A DNA stretch of 64,000 bases from Agelaius tricolor (Eukaryota > Chordata > Aves > Passeriformes > Icteridae): assembly GCA_023055355.1 (NCBI GenBank), contig JALJCS010000039.1:2157001-2221000 (forward strand), read 5' to 3'. Shown here one piece after another: positions 1-11,029 of the stretch (positions are counted from its first letter, which is position 1; the number at the start of each line of letters is the position of its first letter). The notes beneath the pieces are model-generated. The model saw only the letters and a list, made by a program, of their open reading frames with translations. It searched no databases and was not told the DNA's origin. The position numbers and the translations under genes are program-made.

Positions 1-1939
1 GCAGGGTCTGGGAAGGGCCTCCAAGGTGGGGCTGGAGCCCTTGGGCTGTGAGCAGAGGCTGAGGGAGCTGGGCTTGTCCAGCCCAGAGCAGGGAAGGCTG
101 AGGGGCTCCTCATCCCAGCCTGGCAGTGCCAGTGAGGAGGGGATGGAGAACACAGAGCCAGGCTCTTCACCGGGGGCCTGGTGGGAGACAAAAGCCAATG
201 GGTGGAAGGGGAAAGAGGGGAGATCAGCCAGGACAGGAGGAGGTGAAATGAGTCAGGCTGTTTCAGCATTTCCTCAGCACCAAAAGCAGCCTGACCTCCC
301 TTCTCTATCCACTACTGACAGCTTTGCAAATCAGGAATTGTTGAAGGTGTTCTGCCCCCACTCCAGGACGAGCATCCTGATACAAGAACTTAATTGTGTT
401 TATCTTGCTCACAGAACAATGTTTGTCTGAAATTAAATCTAGTATGGAAATCCCTTGTGGATGGTGGACTCAGATGCTGCTGGGATGTTGCACATAGCTC
501 ATTGAAGAGTTTTTAATTGAGTGATTTTTATTGTAATTGTGTGATTGTTATTAAATTGTATCCTGTTCAGCTATGGTCTATTGGCCATGTCCAGTGTGGG
601 CTGGAGGGAGCTCAGATTTGCACAAGGCTGCTCTGAGTGTCAGGGCTTGGATGGGGGAAATGGTGGGCTGGGGGTAGGGACAGAGTCTGATTGATTGTCA
701 GACATGGAGGGTCTTGATTTTCATATCCATTCAAATTGCATGAGGAGGTGCTTGGATTCAGTGACAATTGGAGATTGCTCATGTCAATGAATTAAAAGGA
801 AAATAAACCTAAACAGGACCTAAAAAAAATAATTTCTCACTGTCTTTGTAAATATAATAACTTCACTTTGAATACACTTCTGAAATGTGTTGAATTAACC
901 ACAAAAGTTTTGGAAATTAAATGAAATGATTCCCAGAGGCTTGGCTTGTTCAGGTGTTCTGAATGTTAATGAGCCCTGGGGCACTGAATTCCTGCACTGA
1001 AGAGCTGAAGGCTGAACAAGCCTCTGGAGCAATGAAATTCAGCAGCAGCCTCCAAGTTGCTGAGGATGTCAGCAGCCCCCAGTGAGGCCATCCCTGCCCA
1101 GAGACCGTGGGGGAATGGGCAGACAAGGAGAGCGTCCCTGGGCCTGGGGCAGCACAACTCAGAGGCACCAGCAGCTCCAGCTGGGCCATGGAGTGTGGAA
1201 TGTGGCTGGGAAAGCCCTGCCTGGGCTGGGCCAAGCAGCACACACAAGCCCTGACCCCATCCCCCAAACAGCTCTTTCAAGGAGACATTTAAAAGAATTA
1301 CAATTGTTTGTGTCCTCCGAGTTGGACTCACTGGAGAAATACCAACAAAACAACAAAAGAGCCTTTCCTGGGAACTTTAGAAAATCACAGAAACTTTGGC
1401 AAAAGGTTTAATATGACATTCAATCAACAAAAAAACACTTATCAAAGCATTAACTTGGACCATTCAACTTCACCAACTCTAAGCTGGTTCAGTTTTAAGT
1501 TACTCAAAATTGGCAAGAAGAGGGAATTAGATGAAGGAGAAGAAGACACAGAAAGAGAGAAAGAAACAAGAGATACAGAGAAGCACACACACAGCTACCA
1601 AGCCCTGTGTTCCAGCACTGTTCAGATCGAAATTCCAAGAGTAGTATGGTAAATATTTGTGCTTGCCTTGTGGTCAGCCTTCAATACCCCTTGGTCTCCC
1701 TGGGCCCTTCCCCCAGGTGGGGCTTGGGCTCATTTGGTCCCTCAGGAGCTGGGCTGGGGGCTGCAGAGGTGGCTGTGGAGCACTGCCTGTGCTGTGCCAG
1801 GGACTGGCAGCCACTGCTGGGCTGGGATAGAGGCTCTGGAGGGATTGGGGTTCCAGGGCAGGGCAAGGCTGGACCTGCCCCTTCCTCCTGCCACACATGA
1901 AATGTTTTGAGCCAACAATCTCCTCCAGGCTGTCACAAC
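1..1939. other. Unclassified intergenic DNA
   Basis: No gene, RNA or mobile element is recognised here. Open frames are short, overlap on both strands and lack family motifs. Base composition shifts from GC-rich (1-300, 1000-1260) to AT-rich (780-950, 1380-1560), as in a patchwork of old repeats. Confidence 0.5.
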
Positions 1940-2440
1940 AGGCAATGCTGGAGGTGGAACCCCATTCCTGGCCATGGACACCTGGATGAGAAGGACAGTT
2001 CTTTTCCATAAGAAGGAAAGCACAGAGCTCCGGTGTTTGGAAGGCAGGTGAGAGCCTCACAAAGCCAAGGCCAGCCAGACTTGTCAGGAATGGCAGATTT
2101 TGTCTGGGAGCAGTCTTTGGATATACCGAATTTGGAGGTGGAAACCCAATCTCGGCCATGGGAACCTGGAGAAGCAGGACAGTTCTTTCCTACAGAAAGG
2201 ATAACACAGAGCCTTCCCCAGTGCTTTGGGGACAGATGGGAGCTGACCCTTATGAAACCACTGCCAGCCAGTCTTGTCCTGGCAATATTCCTATGGGAAC
2301 AATCCTTGGATATAAGGAAATTTGGAAGTGAAACTCCAATTGTGGCCATGCATGCCTGGAGGAGGACAATTCTTTTCCATATGAAGGAAAGCACGGAGCC
2401 TCAGTGTTTCAGCAGCAGATGAGAAGAGACCCTCAACATG
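1940..2440. repeat. Tandem repeat, period about 184-190 bp, roughly 2.6 copies
   Basis: A block beginning with GAGGTGGAA (or a variant) starts at 1951, 2135 and 2325. Each copy continues through a GGCCATGG-type segment, a GGACAGTTCTTT-type segment and a CACAGAG segment before the next. Copies differ by substitutions and small indels, so the array is old. Open frames on both strands simply follow the repeat and are not considered genes. Confidence 0.7.
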
Positions 2441-2489
2441 CCAAGGTCAGCTGGACCAGTCATGCGGCCCCTGGGAGGCCAAACCAGCC

Positions 2490-3090
2490 AGACCTGTTCT
2501 GTGTTCCCTTGCTTTTATGGCGCCCCATATTTTCACAATGGCCCCAACAATTTCATGGGGCCCCTCAATGTTATCATGGTCCAAATGATTCCATGTGGCC
2601 TTGCAGTGTCACAATGGACCTTTGGCTCCTGGGGTTTTGCTGTGTCACAATGGTTTCCTTTGGCTCCACAGTGTCACAATGGACCACTGATGACACAAGG
2701 CCCTGCAGTTTCGCAATGGACCTTTGGTTCCATGCAGCCCTGCAGTGTCACAAAGGCCTCTTGGTTTCACCAGGCCCCACACCCCTAAGTGTCACAATGG
2801 TCTCCACAGTTCCATGAGGCTTTGCGATGTCACAATGGACCCTTGGTTTGATGGGGCCTCTCAGTGACACTATGATCCCTACATTTCATGAAGTCACACA
2901 GTGTCAGTACAGTCCCCTTGGTTCCATGAGGCCCAGCAATGTCACAGTGCTCTCCATGATTCCATGAGGCCCCACAGTGTCACAATGGTCCCTTGGTCTC
3001 ACAGGGCCCCACAGTGTCACAATGGCCCGTTGGTCTCACAAGGCCCCACAGTGTCACAATGGTCCCTTGGTTCCATGGGCCCTATGCTGC
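2490..3090. repeat. Minisatellite, 37-bp period (CACAGTGTCACAATGG core)
   Basis: The core CACAGTGTCACAATGG starts at 2973, 3010 and 3047, exactly 37 bp apart, followed by CCCTTGGT and then a TCTCACA or TCCATG variant. Upstream from about 2520 the same core appears in more diverged copies with irregular spacing. The 3' end is the most regular part, suggesting recent homogenisation there. Spacers are not unique, so this is not a CRISPR array. Confidence 0.8.
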
Positions 3091-3627
3091 TGCATTCCCC
3101 CCTCCCCTTCTCAGGCTGCCCTTGGGGCTCGGCCTTGGCCAACAGCCCCTGGGCTCACCTCCTCTGCAGCTCATCACAAACACTGTCTGCTCCAGGCACT
3201 GCTGCTGCCCAACCAGCTCCTGCTTTCTGTAGGAGCAGCCCTGGGAGCTGTTTCTGTTCCCTCAGTGGCACAACATCCCTGTTCTCACACTGCCAAAGAA
3301 AGCTGTTGATGCCAAGTGTGGCCAGGATGAGCCATTGCTGGGACTGAAGTCCCTCTCTTGGGGCCCTGCAAACAGCACTCCAAAAGGAGCCCTTGGAGCT
3401 CTCCTGGGCCAGCGACTCCCTCTGAGTGGGGCCTCTTCCAGCTGGGAACTCTCCCGTTTGCTGCACTCGGGGATCCCCAACAACGACGGAGCCTGGGCCG
3501 ATCCCCCACTCCTCCAGGCTCAACCCTTCACCTGCTGGGGAGATGCCAAAAGATACCACAGGAAGCATTTCCTGCCCTCAGGGGAATTTCTCAGAGGTGC
3601 CTTGCACTGACTCTTTGTGTCTGTGTG
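3091..3627. other. Unclassified spacer before provirus A
   Basis: GC-rich sequence with no supported gene. It ends in a short TG-rich run (3616-3630) in which provirus A is inserted. Confidence 0.5.
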
Positions 3628-3871
3628 TGTCGGGTCGGCGGAAGAATTGCGGCACACAATATGCATGATCAACAAATCTCAAAGTTTATTGATAGCTCAC
3701 ACATATTTATATTGGTGTTAATCAAGCTTATACATATTGCAAAGCTGAGCTCATTATTGGTTAAAACACACCTGAATCAACCACACCCACTTCTATGCTC
3801 TAATGATTTTTTTGTTTCTATGTTTACATTCCTGTGGCTATTCTACCTAGGCTATCGTCATTTTTCTGGCA
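3628..3871 (-). repeat. 3' LTR of provirus A (about 244 bp)
   Basis: On the minus strand a purine-rich tract at 3872-3895 precedes a TG at 3871. A TATA-like TATAAAT lies near 3705-3712 and AATAAA at 3685-3690. The element closes at 3628 with ...CCGACA. The small size and the close TATA/poly(A) spacing fit short beta-like LTRs. The 5' boundary is inferred from the purine tract and is uncertain by tens of bases. Confidence 0.65.
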
Positions 3872-4012
3872 AAATATTTTCTCCCCCATCTTCATGTTGC
3901 AGCAAGGTCACCATGACCCTTGTCAGTGATTGGACACTGACTACTTAATCCCCAGCTTGTTTCCTCAAAACTTATCCAATGGTATCATATCAAAGTGGCC
4001 TTTCTCAGCGAG

Positions 4013-5332
4013 CTAATTATCCACAAAGCTCTCCACATTTCCCTCGTTTTTCTGTTGAACAAGCATGGTCTGATTGAATATGGTAGATATCTTTTGCACC
4101 ATATTCTGTAAGCATATACAAAAACACGGTAAAATTAATACTAACAACAAAGCTACAATGGCTACTACAATGCTAACCTTAACAATAGAATGTAACCATG
4201 ATCCTAAGCTTAAAGATTTGAGCCATCCATCAATACCAAGGCCTGATTCTACCTGTAAGTTCCCAGTTAACCTCCACAACTCAGAGAGCTGTGAGTGAAC
4301 AGACTATGCATGATCAGAAAGATTCATGCAACACATGCCCTCAAATTCATCACAGCCATGGCCTTGTGCAAGTAAGAGAAAATCAATTGCAGCTCTATTT
4401 TGAAGTGTCGCATGGCGAATAGAATCAACATCAAGCAAAAGACTAGAAATCGCTAAAGAAGTTGCATTTGTTTGTTTAGCAAGCCAACACCCTAACCTAT
4501 TTAAAATAGCATGAGCACGTGCTGCTGATCCCTCTGGAGCTAAGAAAGATGCTTCAACTATGGCCGCTGGGGACCAAAACTTTACATCATCCCAGCAGTC
4601 TGCTGCAAATGCATGAGCCATTCGTCTGCCTCTACGATGGCAACGGCTCATGTTCAGTATCATGGACATGTTGGGTGTAAGTAGAGACAGCCGTCCAAGT
4701 GTACATGGTCCCCCGTGCAGCATTGATGGGATACCGGCCCAAGCACGGTCTCCACATATCAGGAAATATTCTGCTGGCAATTGAATAGGGTCATTTGATG
4801 AGACTGACACTCTCTTTGTTGTATAATTGCACCAGGCTGATGCATTTCGGTAGACAGCCATGCTGGAAGTTACAACATTAGAATGGTTCTTGACTGACAG
4901 CAGGCTTCTATGGTTAAAATGAATACATGCATCTGCCATCACTGACCCTAACAGCTCCAACTCTTGGGGTTCCTGTGGTGCTATAGGAAAGTGGGAAATC
5001 CACTGATCCCAATTATCCACACTCGTCCTAGCATTGCTGACCTTACAAGTTGGTACATGTGAAGGGCACGGCCAGGGATCTGCTGGTAGTCCAACCAAAC
5101 AGGTTGTGAATGGATTGCCAGGAGAAGATAATGACAGGCAAATAGTCTGCTGTTTAGTCAGGTTTGCCAGGGTGACCCATATGTTAGTCTTGGGCTGAGG
5201 TGGGGCCCATGCCTGATAGTCTACACTGTCCACAAAAGAAGCAAAAATTAATAAAGCAATAACATAAAGTTTCCATCTCATCCTGATTTTTCCAGGCACC
5301 TTTTTGGACCACTCGGCCATCATGTCTGTCAC
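4013..5332 (-). pseudogene. env: Provirus A env (surface plus transmembrane subunits), one in-frame stop
   Basis: The product would be the envelope glycoprotein. The first frame (5332-4304) opens at an ATG with a hydrophobic signal segment about residues 18-36 and then a surface subunit with many N-glycosylation sites. A basic RRGRR stretch is a candidate furin site, and it is followed by a transmembrane-subunit ectodomain containing LQNRAAIDFLLLAQ and a C-x6-CC motif. A TAG at about 4304 then stops it. The same frame continues to 4013 and includes a long hydrophobic anchor (about 4190-4140) and a short tail. The C-x6-CC form is typical of gamma-, alpha- and D-type envelopes, not of classical betaretroviruses, so pol and env appear to have different ancestries. 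The single stop makes the copy a pseudogene. Confidence 0.85.
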
Positions 5333-5338
5333 AAACTC

Positions 5339-5986
5339 TTAAGAATATCTCTTCTTTCTCAGCTTCAGCTTCTCTAGGTTCTTCAAACAATCCTCCCACA
5401 CTTGATTGGGATCCTGACCTCCCGAAATAGGACCTATCACATTCAACTGTGACAGAGGAATATTTCTACCACACTTAGTCTGCAAAATACAGGACCGAGA
5501 TATCCCCAAAACACGTTTGACTAAATGTTGTATTTCCCATCTAAACCATGCAAGGATTTTCTGTTCTGGGGACTCATACAACTGTAACCCTTGGAAACCA
5601 GGTAGTCCTGTGAACAATTTAAAATCTCTCTGCCAAGAGTCAAACCGCCAATAGAAACCACAGCTTTCACACCACAATTCAGCTAATCAAGTTTGGTGTA
5701 CCCACTTAGTTTCCTGACAACCTCCACAGAAAAGCAGTACCCATGCAGCACAACGTCTATCTTGGCACTTAATACAAGATAAATCCCTAGGCCCTTCAGA
5801 TTCAAAATCAGAAAACATCGAATACAAGCTTAATATGTTATCAAGAGATTTGCACCGATCAACTGCTCGATCGATGGCAGCATCACACTGTCCTTTCAGT
5901 TTGAGAAGTATCGGTCGAAGGATGATCAACAGCTTTGTCTCCACTCGCTGACGATCCTCTTCGCTCAGTTGATCGAGGTGTTCCAT
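5339..5986 (-). pseudogene. Provirus A accessory frame between pol and env (cysteine-rich), one TGA
   Basis: A 216-codon frame starts with ATG at 5986, overlaps the end of pol by about 100 bases, and stops just before the env ATG. It is broken once by TGA (5687-5689). Residues 1-70 are predicted helical and charged. Residues about 71-92 carry C-x2-C-x4-C-x7-CGGC, and just after the stop is W-C-x2-C. Then come a helical segment and a Lys/Arg-rich tail. A pyrimidine-rich tract ending CAG (about 6032-6048) is a plausible splice acceptor upstream of the ATG. The same architecture occurs in provirus C at 56513-57166. I do not recognise the family; zinc or nucleic-acid binding is an inference from the cysteines and basic tail. 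Confidence 0.7.
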
Positions 5987-8557
5987 CAAACACAGCTGCT
6001 CGGGTCCATTTAGCAGGTACCCACAGAGATCCTGTAGGGGTAGAAACACAAAGATATCCGCAGCCCCAATATAACACCTTAGCAGGACCTTGCCGTTGTC
6101 TTGTTTTGGGATACCTGTATCTTACCCATAGATCTTTCTTTACACCATCTGTTTCATGTACATAGTGACGAATCACAGCAGGAACCTTACTTTCCCCAAA
6201 AACACACAGGTGGTTCAAAACAAACAAACACTTTAACAATCTTTCTTGTGGCTCTCTGGTATCCATATATTTACTCAAATATCTTTTCAAGGTACCATTT
6301 GCTCTCTCTACAATCGCTTGCCCTGTAGGAGAATTAGGGATGCCTGTTATGTGTTCTATGCCCCACATCTGCATGAATTGCTTTATTCTTTTGCTACAGT
6401 AAGCAGGCCCATTATCTGTTTTGATGCGCTGTGGCACTCCCATTACTGCAAAACAACTACTGAGATGTCTCTCTACCTGCCCTGCTTTCTCACCAGTTTG
6501 TGCTGTGGCCCATATAAAATGACTGTAAGTGTCTATGGTAACATGCACGTACTTCAACCTCTCAAACTCTGCAACATGTGTGACATCCATTTGCCAGGTC
6601 TCATTTGTGCTCAGCCCTCTTGGGTTAATTCCCAGACCTAAACCACAGCCTCCATTATGATGACTACATATAGGACAGGCTTTGACTATTGCCCGTGCCT
6701 CCTCCATAGATATCTGAAATTCTCTATGAAGGCCTTTTGCATTTTGGTGGAACATGGAGTGTGCCTCTCTGGCTATGGTTTGTTTGGGAATTGGAGTTGC
6801 TTGTGTGATTGAGACTAATTTATCTGCTTGCATGTTACCCTCTCCCAGACCAATATCCCATTTGTGACTTCTGATATGGATAACACAAAAAGAATGCTTT
6901 CTTAGCTTAATTGCTCTCTGCAGCTGCATAAATAGCTCATGTAACCTCCTGTTTTGAACCTCTTTTATGGAGGCATCCTCTATTCGCTCACACACTCCTG
7001 CAACATACAAAGAATCTGTTACAATGTTAAGAGGTCCAGAGAAATGCATCATGGCCCATACAACAGCCAATAGCTCCATCATTTGCAAAGTGTCCAACTC
7101 AGTAGCTTTGAGTATATGATGATGCCATTGTCCCTCTTGTTGCCAGGTCACTGCAGCAGTTTTGGATTTTCTTCCTGCATCTGTGTAAGCAGTTATAGCA
7201 TCCGACAAGGGCTTTAGTGATCTTTTTGGGCATTGAATCCAACCCCACTGTCCTATCCAATTCAATGGTACATTGGGAATATCATCAGTGGCAGTCACAC
7301 TACCGGCTCCCAATAGGGCCTCTTGTAACTCCATACTGTTTGTCAGGTACCAGGTCAATGTATCTTTCTTCATTGGAATCTGCATCTGATCAAGTTCCTT
7401 TCCCGTAATCTGTAACACCCGTTCACGACCCTTTTTGAGCAAATCAGCTAAAATTTCAATTTTTTGAAGAAGGGTTTTATGTTGTTGAAGTGGAGGAGAT
7501 ATCCATTCCAAGGCCCATATCTCCCCCGTTTTTCTGTTATGCTGAGTAAGTGCACCCAGTAAAAATTTTGGTCCACACCAAACTGTCAGCTGTATAGGAA
7601 GATCGAGATCATGTCTCCGAACACTGCCTTGTGTGACACAGTCCAATATCTGCTGCAGTGTCTCAACCTGTTCAGGGGTTATACAAACAGGCCGTGCCGG
7701 ATCAGTTCCCTTCAACAAAGGTTGAAGTTCATCTAACAGTTCATTAGGGATACCGACAATGGGGCACAGCCACTGTAGGTCACCCAGCAATTTCTGATCA
7801 TGCAATGTATGTAATTTAATGTTTAGTTGCAATTTCTGAGGGGTAACAATTTGATCAGTAAGTGTCCACCCCAGATATTTCCAAGGTGCAGATAATTGAA
7901 TTTTCTCAGAAGCTACAGTCAGTCCATAAAGCTTCAAAGCATCATATATTGCCTGAATTTGTTGACCTGTAAAAGGTTCTGGATGTGCAAATAAAATATC
8001 ATCCATGTAATGGTAAATGATTGTTTCAGGCCAGGCATGCCGCAAAGGTTGTAAAGCATTGTCAACATACAGTCGACACAAGGTGGGGCTGTTCCGCATC
8101 CCCTGGGGTAGAGAAACCCGTTCAAATCTTTTGTCCGGCTCCCCCCTGTTTAGAGCCAGCAGAGTGAATGCAAATCTCCGAGTGTCTCGAGGATGAAGAG
8201 CAATAGTAAAGAAGCAGTCCTTCAGATCAATAATCAAAAGTGGCCAGTCCCTTGGCAACATAGCCGGATTAGGTAATCCTGGTTGTAAGGCTCCCATAGG
8301 CTCCATTTGTTCGTTTACAGCCCGCAGATCATGTATCAAGCGATACTTTCCCTGACTTCTTTTTAATAACAAAAATGGGGGTATTCCATGGGCTTGTTGA
8401 CAACTGTAAATGTCCTTGTTTATATTGTTCATGTACCAGTATGTGAACTTGTTTCAGACTCTCCCTTTTTAATGGCCACTGCTTAACCCATACTGGAACG
8501 TCCGTGGTCCAGGTTAATGGGATTGGGAAAGTCCATGCAATGGCCTTTAGCCCAAAG
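5883..8557 (-). pseudogene. pol: Provirus A pol: reverse transcriptase, RNase H, integrase (one frameshift)
   Basis: The frame encodes reverse transcriptase, RNase H and integrase. The beginning (about 8557-8350) lies in one frame and the rest (about 8347-5883) in another, joined by a one-base frameshift close to 8348. Reverse transcriptase has LPQGM and YMDDIL. RNase H carries the acidic residues in YTDAG, MELLAV and VTDSLY. Integrase has the HHCC finger (H...H...CPIC) and a DD35E core in QMDVTH, KTDNGPAY and IVERAN. All catalytic residues are present. The YMDD box and beta-like layout separate it from provirus C. The last residues run into the start of the accessory frame. Confidence 0.9.
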
Positions 8558-9300
8558 GGTGTTCATTTGTCAGTACTACTCCCATCTGAGCCAAAATGTC
8601 CCGACCAATAAGGCACTGCACAGTAGGAGGCAAAGGTACAACTGATAAAACACTCCGCACAGTTTTGCCATCAATAGTCACAGATAGCACGGGTGTGTTT
8701 CTTGCAAGTGTCAGGCCTCCAACTCCGGTTACTGGCATTGTGGATGACTGCAATGGCCAGTTGTGGGGCCAAAAATTCGGACTCACAATGCTGGAGTCTG
8801 CGCCAGTATCTAATAATCCTACCAAGGTTTGCTTTTCACCCCGATAATCGAATATTACAGTGCGCTTTGGTCGTTCATTCAGGTTCATTGTTAAAAGAGT
8901 AAGGCCCCCAGTGGATCCAAATCCATGCTCTCCTCTTGACTGTGCTTGACGAGGGGGTATAGTTTTAGCCAACTGTTGCAAAGGAATCAATTGAGCTATT
9001 CTTTGTCCTTTTTCGATTTGCATAGGTGGAAAAAGAGTATGCACCATAAAAGAAATCTCCCCTGTATAGTCAGCGTCTATTATTCCAGATAAAACAAATA
9101 ATCCCATCATGGTAGCCGAGGAACGACCTAAAAGCAAAGCTCCCATAGGTAATCCATCAATAATGAGTGGTCCTTTTATTCCAGGGGAACCTTTTCTGGG
9201 TGGATGGTCATCAAAGTTATTGTTGCTGCAGCTGCCAGGTCCAATCCGAGGCTCCCGGCGGTGGCTGGCTGGAGGCAGGTTGAGCTGAAGCGGTGACAGC
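8547..9300 (-). pseudogene. pro: Provirus A dUTPase-protease (one frameshift)
   Basis: The N-terminal half resembles retroviral dUTPase: a GSLGLDLAA motif near 9240, then GALLLGRSS and a later GIIDADYTGE segment. The C-terminal half is an aspartic protease with LLDTGADSS and the downstream LIGRDIL motif. A one-base frameshift near 9210 separates the first dUTPase motif from the remainder; otherwise 9146-8547 is open. dUTPase in this position, between gag and protease, is typical of betaretroviruses and related avian elements. The frame lies in a different register from gag and ends at the start of pol, as expected for ribosomal frameshifting. Confidence 0.82.
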
Positions 9301-10956
9301 TGCTACTTGTGTCTGGGCGCGGCGGCTGGTGGGCGCGCTGGCTTTCCCATTTCCCGAGCGGCGTCTGCAGGCTCCGGTGTTGTGGGTATCCAGGCGGCAA
9401 TCGTTACACCAAACACTGATTGCGGGACAAGCCCATCGCGTGTGCCCTATACCTCCACACTGGTAGCATTTGAATCAGCCAGTAGATGGAGCTCATGGAG
9501 TATTTATTGCTGCTGCCTGGAGTGGGGCAAGGGCGGCTAGCATTTGGTTCTGTGATGATTCTGCCTGTTTCTGTAACCTGACTCCTATCTCTTTAATAGC
9601 ATCTACTAACATTGCTTGTGATCCCAGCGGAACATTTGCTAATCGTTCTAAAGCTTCCTCTATAGACCAATTAGCTCCCAGGGTATTTAACACATTCTTG
9701 GTAGGCTGATTGCTGTTTTGGAGGGCGCATTGCTTTAGCAAGGTCCCTTTCATGAACTCAGGGACTCCTGCCCGTTCAATAGTGTTGGCTACCTTATCTA
9801 TAAAAGCTCCAAATGACTCATCTCTATCTTGCTTTATTCCCATGTAAGAAGGAATTCCCCCCGTCTCTTTTATTCTATCTATAGCCAAACGTACCAACCG
9901 CATAGCCTCCCTACATTTTTCAGGACCAATTAATGCTTGTGCTTCCGTTCGAAGAAAAGGCCCGAGCCCCATTAATTCCTCCAGGGTTACCCCATATAAC
10001 GGGTCGCCTGGTTGCCGTATTATTGCCACGCATTGCTGACAGATCGTTTGCCAATGGGTGTTGAACAGAAGCTGCTGATGCTGAGTGAAAATAAGCTTTA
10101 CTAATGCTCTGCAATCTGCCGGCGGCAAAACCTGAGTGCCCCAGATGTAATCCAGCATTTGTTTTGTGGGCTCACTGGTTACTCCAAATTGACTAACCGT
10201 GGATCATAACTGTGATAACAATTTCTAATCTAAAGCAGTTATTGTTGCTTGAAACCCTCCCCCTGCCACAGGAGAATAAATCACCGGACAGGCAACATCC
10301 ATAGCAGCTTTTATAGCCTCCTCATCTCCCGTGTCCATGATTTCTTTTGCTACCGCTGCCCATGCCTTCCTTTGCTCCCGTGCAATGGCCCCTGCTAGGT
10401 CATTTTCTGACCCAGGGATCGGCTCATTACTAGGAGGAGGAGATGGAGGGTTTGACACAGGCACAGGTGGTGCGGACGGTGCTGTTAGAGCACACGCGGG
10501 GGGGAAGCTGCTGCCTGAAGCAGGAGCCGATGCTGGCGGGGAGCTGCTGCTTAAAGCAGAAGCCGATGCTGGTGGCAGATTGACTGTGGACGTGGCAGGG
10601 GGTAATGGACAGTTATACCAGTCCCCATAACTTTTATTCTTTTCGTGTGCCACAGTAGCTTGTTTAGCAGCCTTTTCTTCTGCCTGATATTGTTATAACT
10701 CATTATGCACAACTCGCCACAACTTTCCCATCTTTTTTGCAGTTTTATCATCATCTATGACTGCCTGCCACAATTTATCTCCAAATTTACACCACTCTGT
10801 TAACTCATGTACTGTGTGAGGATTTTGAAAAAGTCCCTGTTCATACCCATAAGCTAACAACCCAGGAAGCTCTTTCTGCAAATCTATGCCCTTAACCTGA
10901 CACTTTTGTAAAAAGCTAGTAAATAAATCTTATGCTGCTTGCCTTTCTCTATCCAT
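9300..10956 (-). pseudogene. gag: Provirus A gag (matrix, capsid, nucleocapsid), several stops
   Basis: All parts lie in one frame from an ATG at 10956. A TAA occurs at codon 9, and further stops are near 10693, in 10225-10170 and near 9493. The matrix-like part is at 10930-10693, and a proline/serine/alanine-rich linker is at 10650-10450. The capsid is at 10158-9493, with the major homology region around the sequence IKQDRDESFGAFID. The nucleocapsid at about 9463-9355 has two CCHC knuckles (C-x2-C-x4-H-x4-C). Residue 2 is not glycine, so a usual myristoylation site is absent. The number of stops shows longer decay or relaxed selection compared with pol. Confidence 0.85.
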
Positions 10957-11029
10957 TTTAAAAACATCAGCGGGCTGTTGCAGCCCCACAAGGGTTAGTT
11001 GATACTGCAGTAGGTCTTAGAGCTGCCAC

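Larger units (their letters stand above)
3628..10960 (-). mobile_element. Provirus A: beta-like endogenous retrovirus, 5'-truncated
   Basis: Read on the minus strand the order is gag (10956-9300), dUTPase-protease (9300-8547), pol (8557-5883), an accessory frame (5986-5339), env (5332-4013) and one LTR (3871-3628). The element begins exactly at the gag ATG region; no 5' LTR, primer site or leader is found upstream, where provirus B begins. Frame arrangement (gag, pro and pol in different frames), a dUTPase fused to protease, two zinc knuckles and YMDD in reverse transcriptase all fit class II (beta-like) elements. Several in-frame stops and at least two one-base frameshifts show it is defective. 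Confidence 0.88.

Noticed and set aside
2490..3090. CRISPR-like array
   Set aside because: Repeats are directly tandem with related, not unique, intervening bases; the genome is eukaryotic.
5687..5689. TGA in the accessory frame as a programmed readthrough or selenocysteine codon
   Set aside because: The stop is at a different place in the provirus C copy and no supporting RNA structure was identified; decay is simpler.
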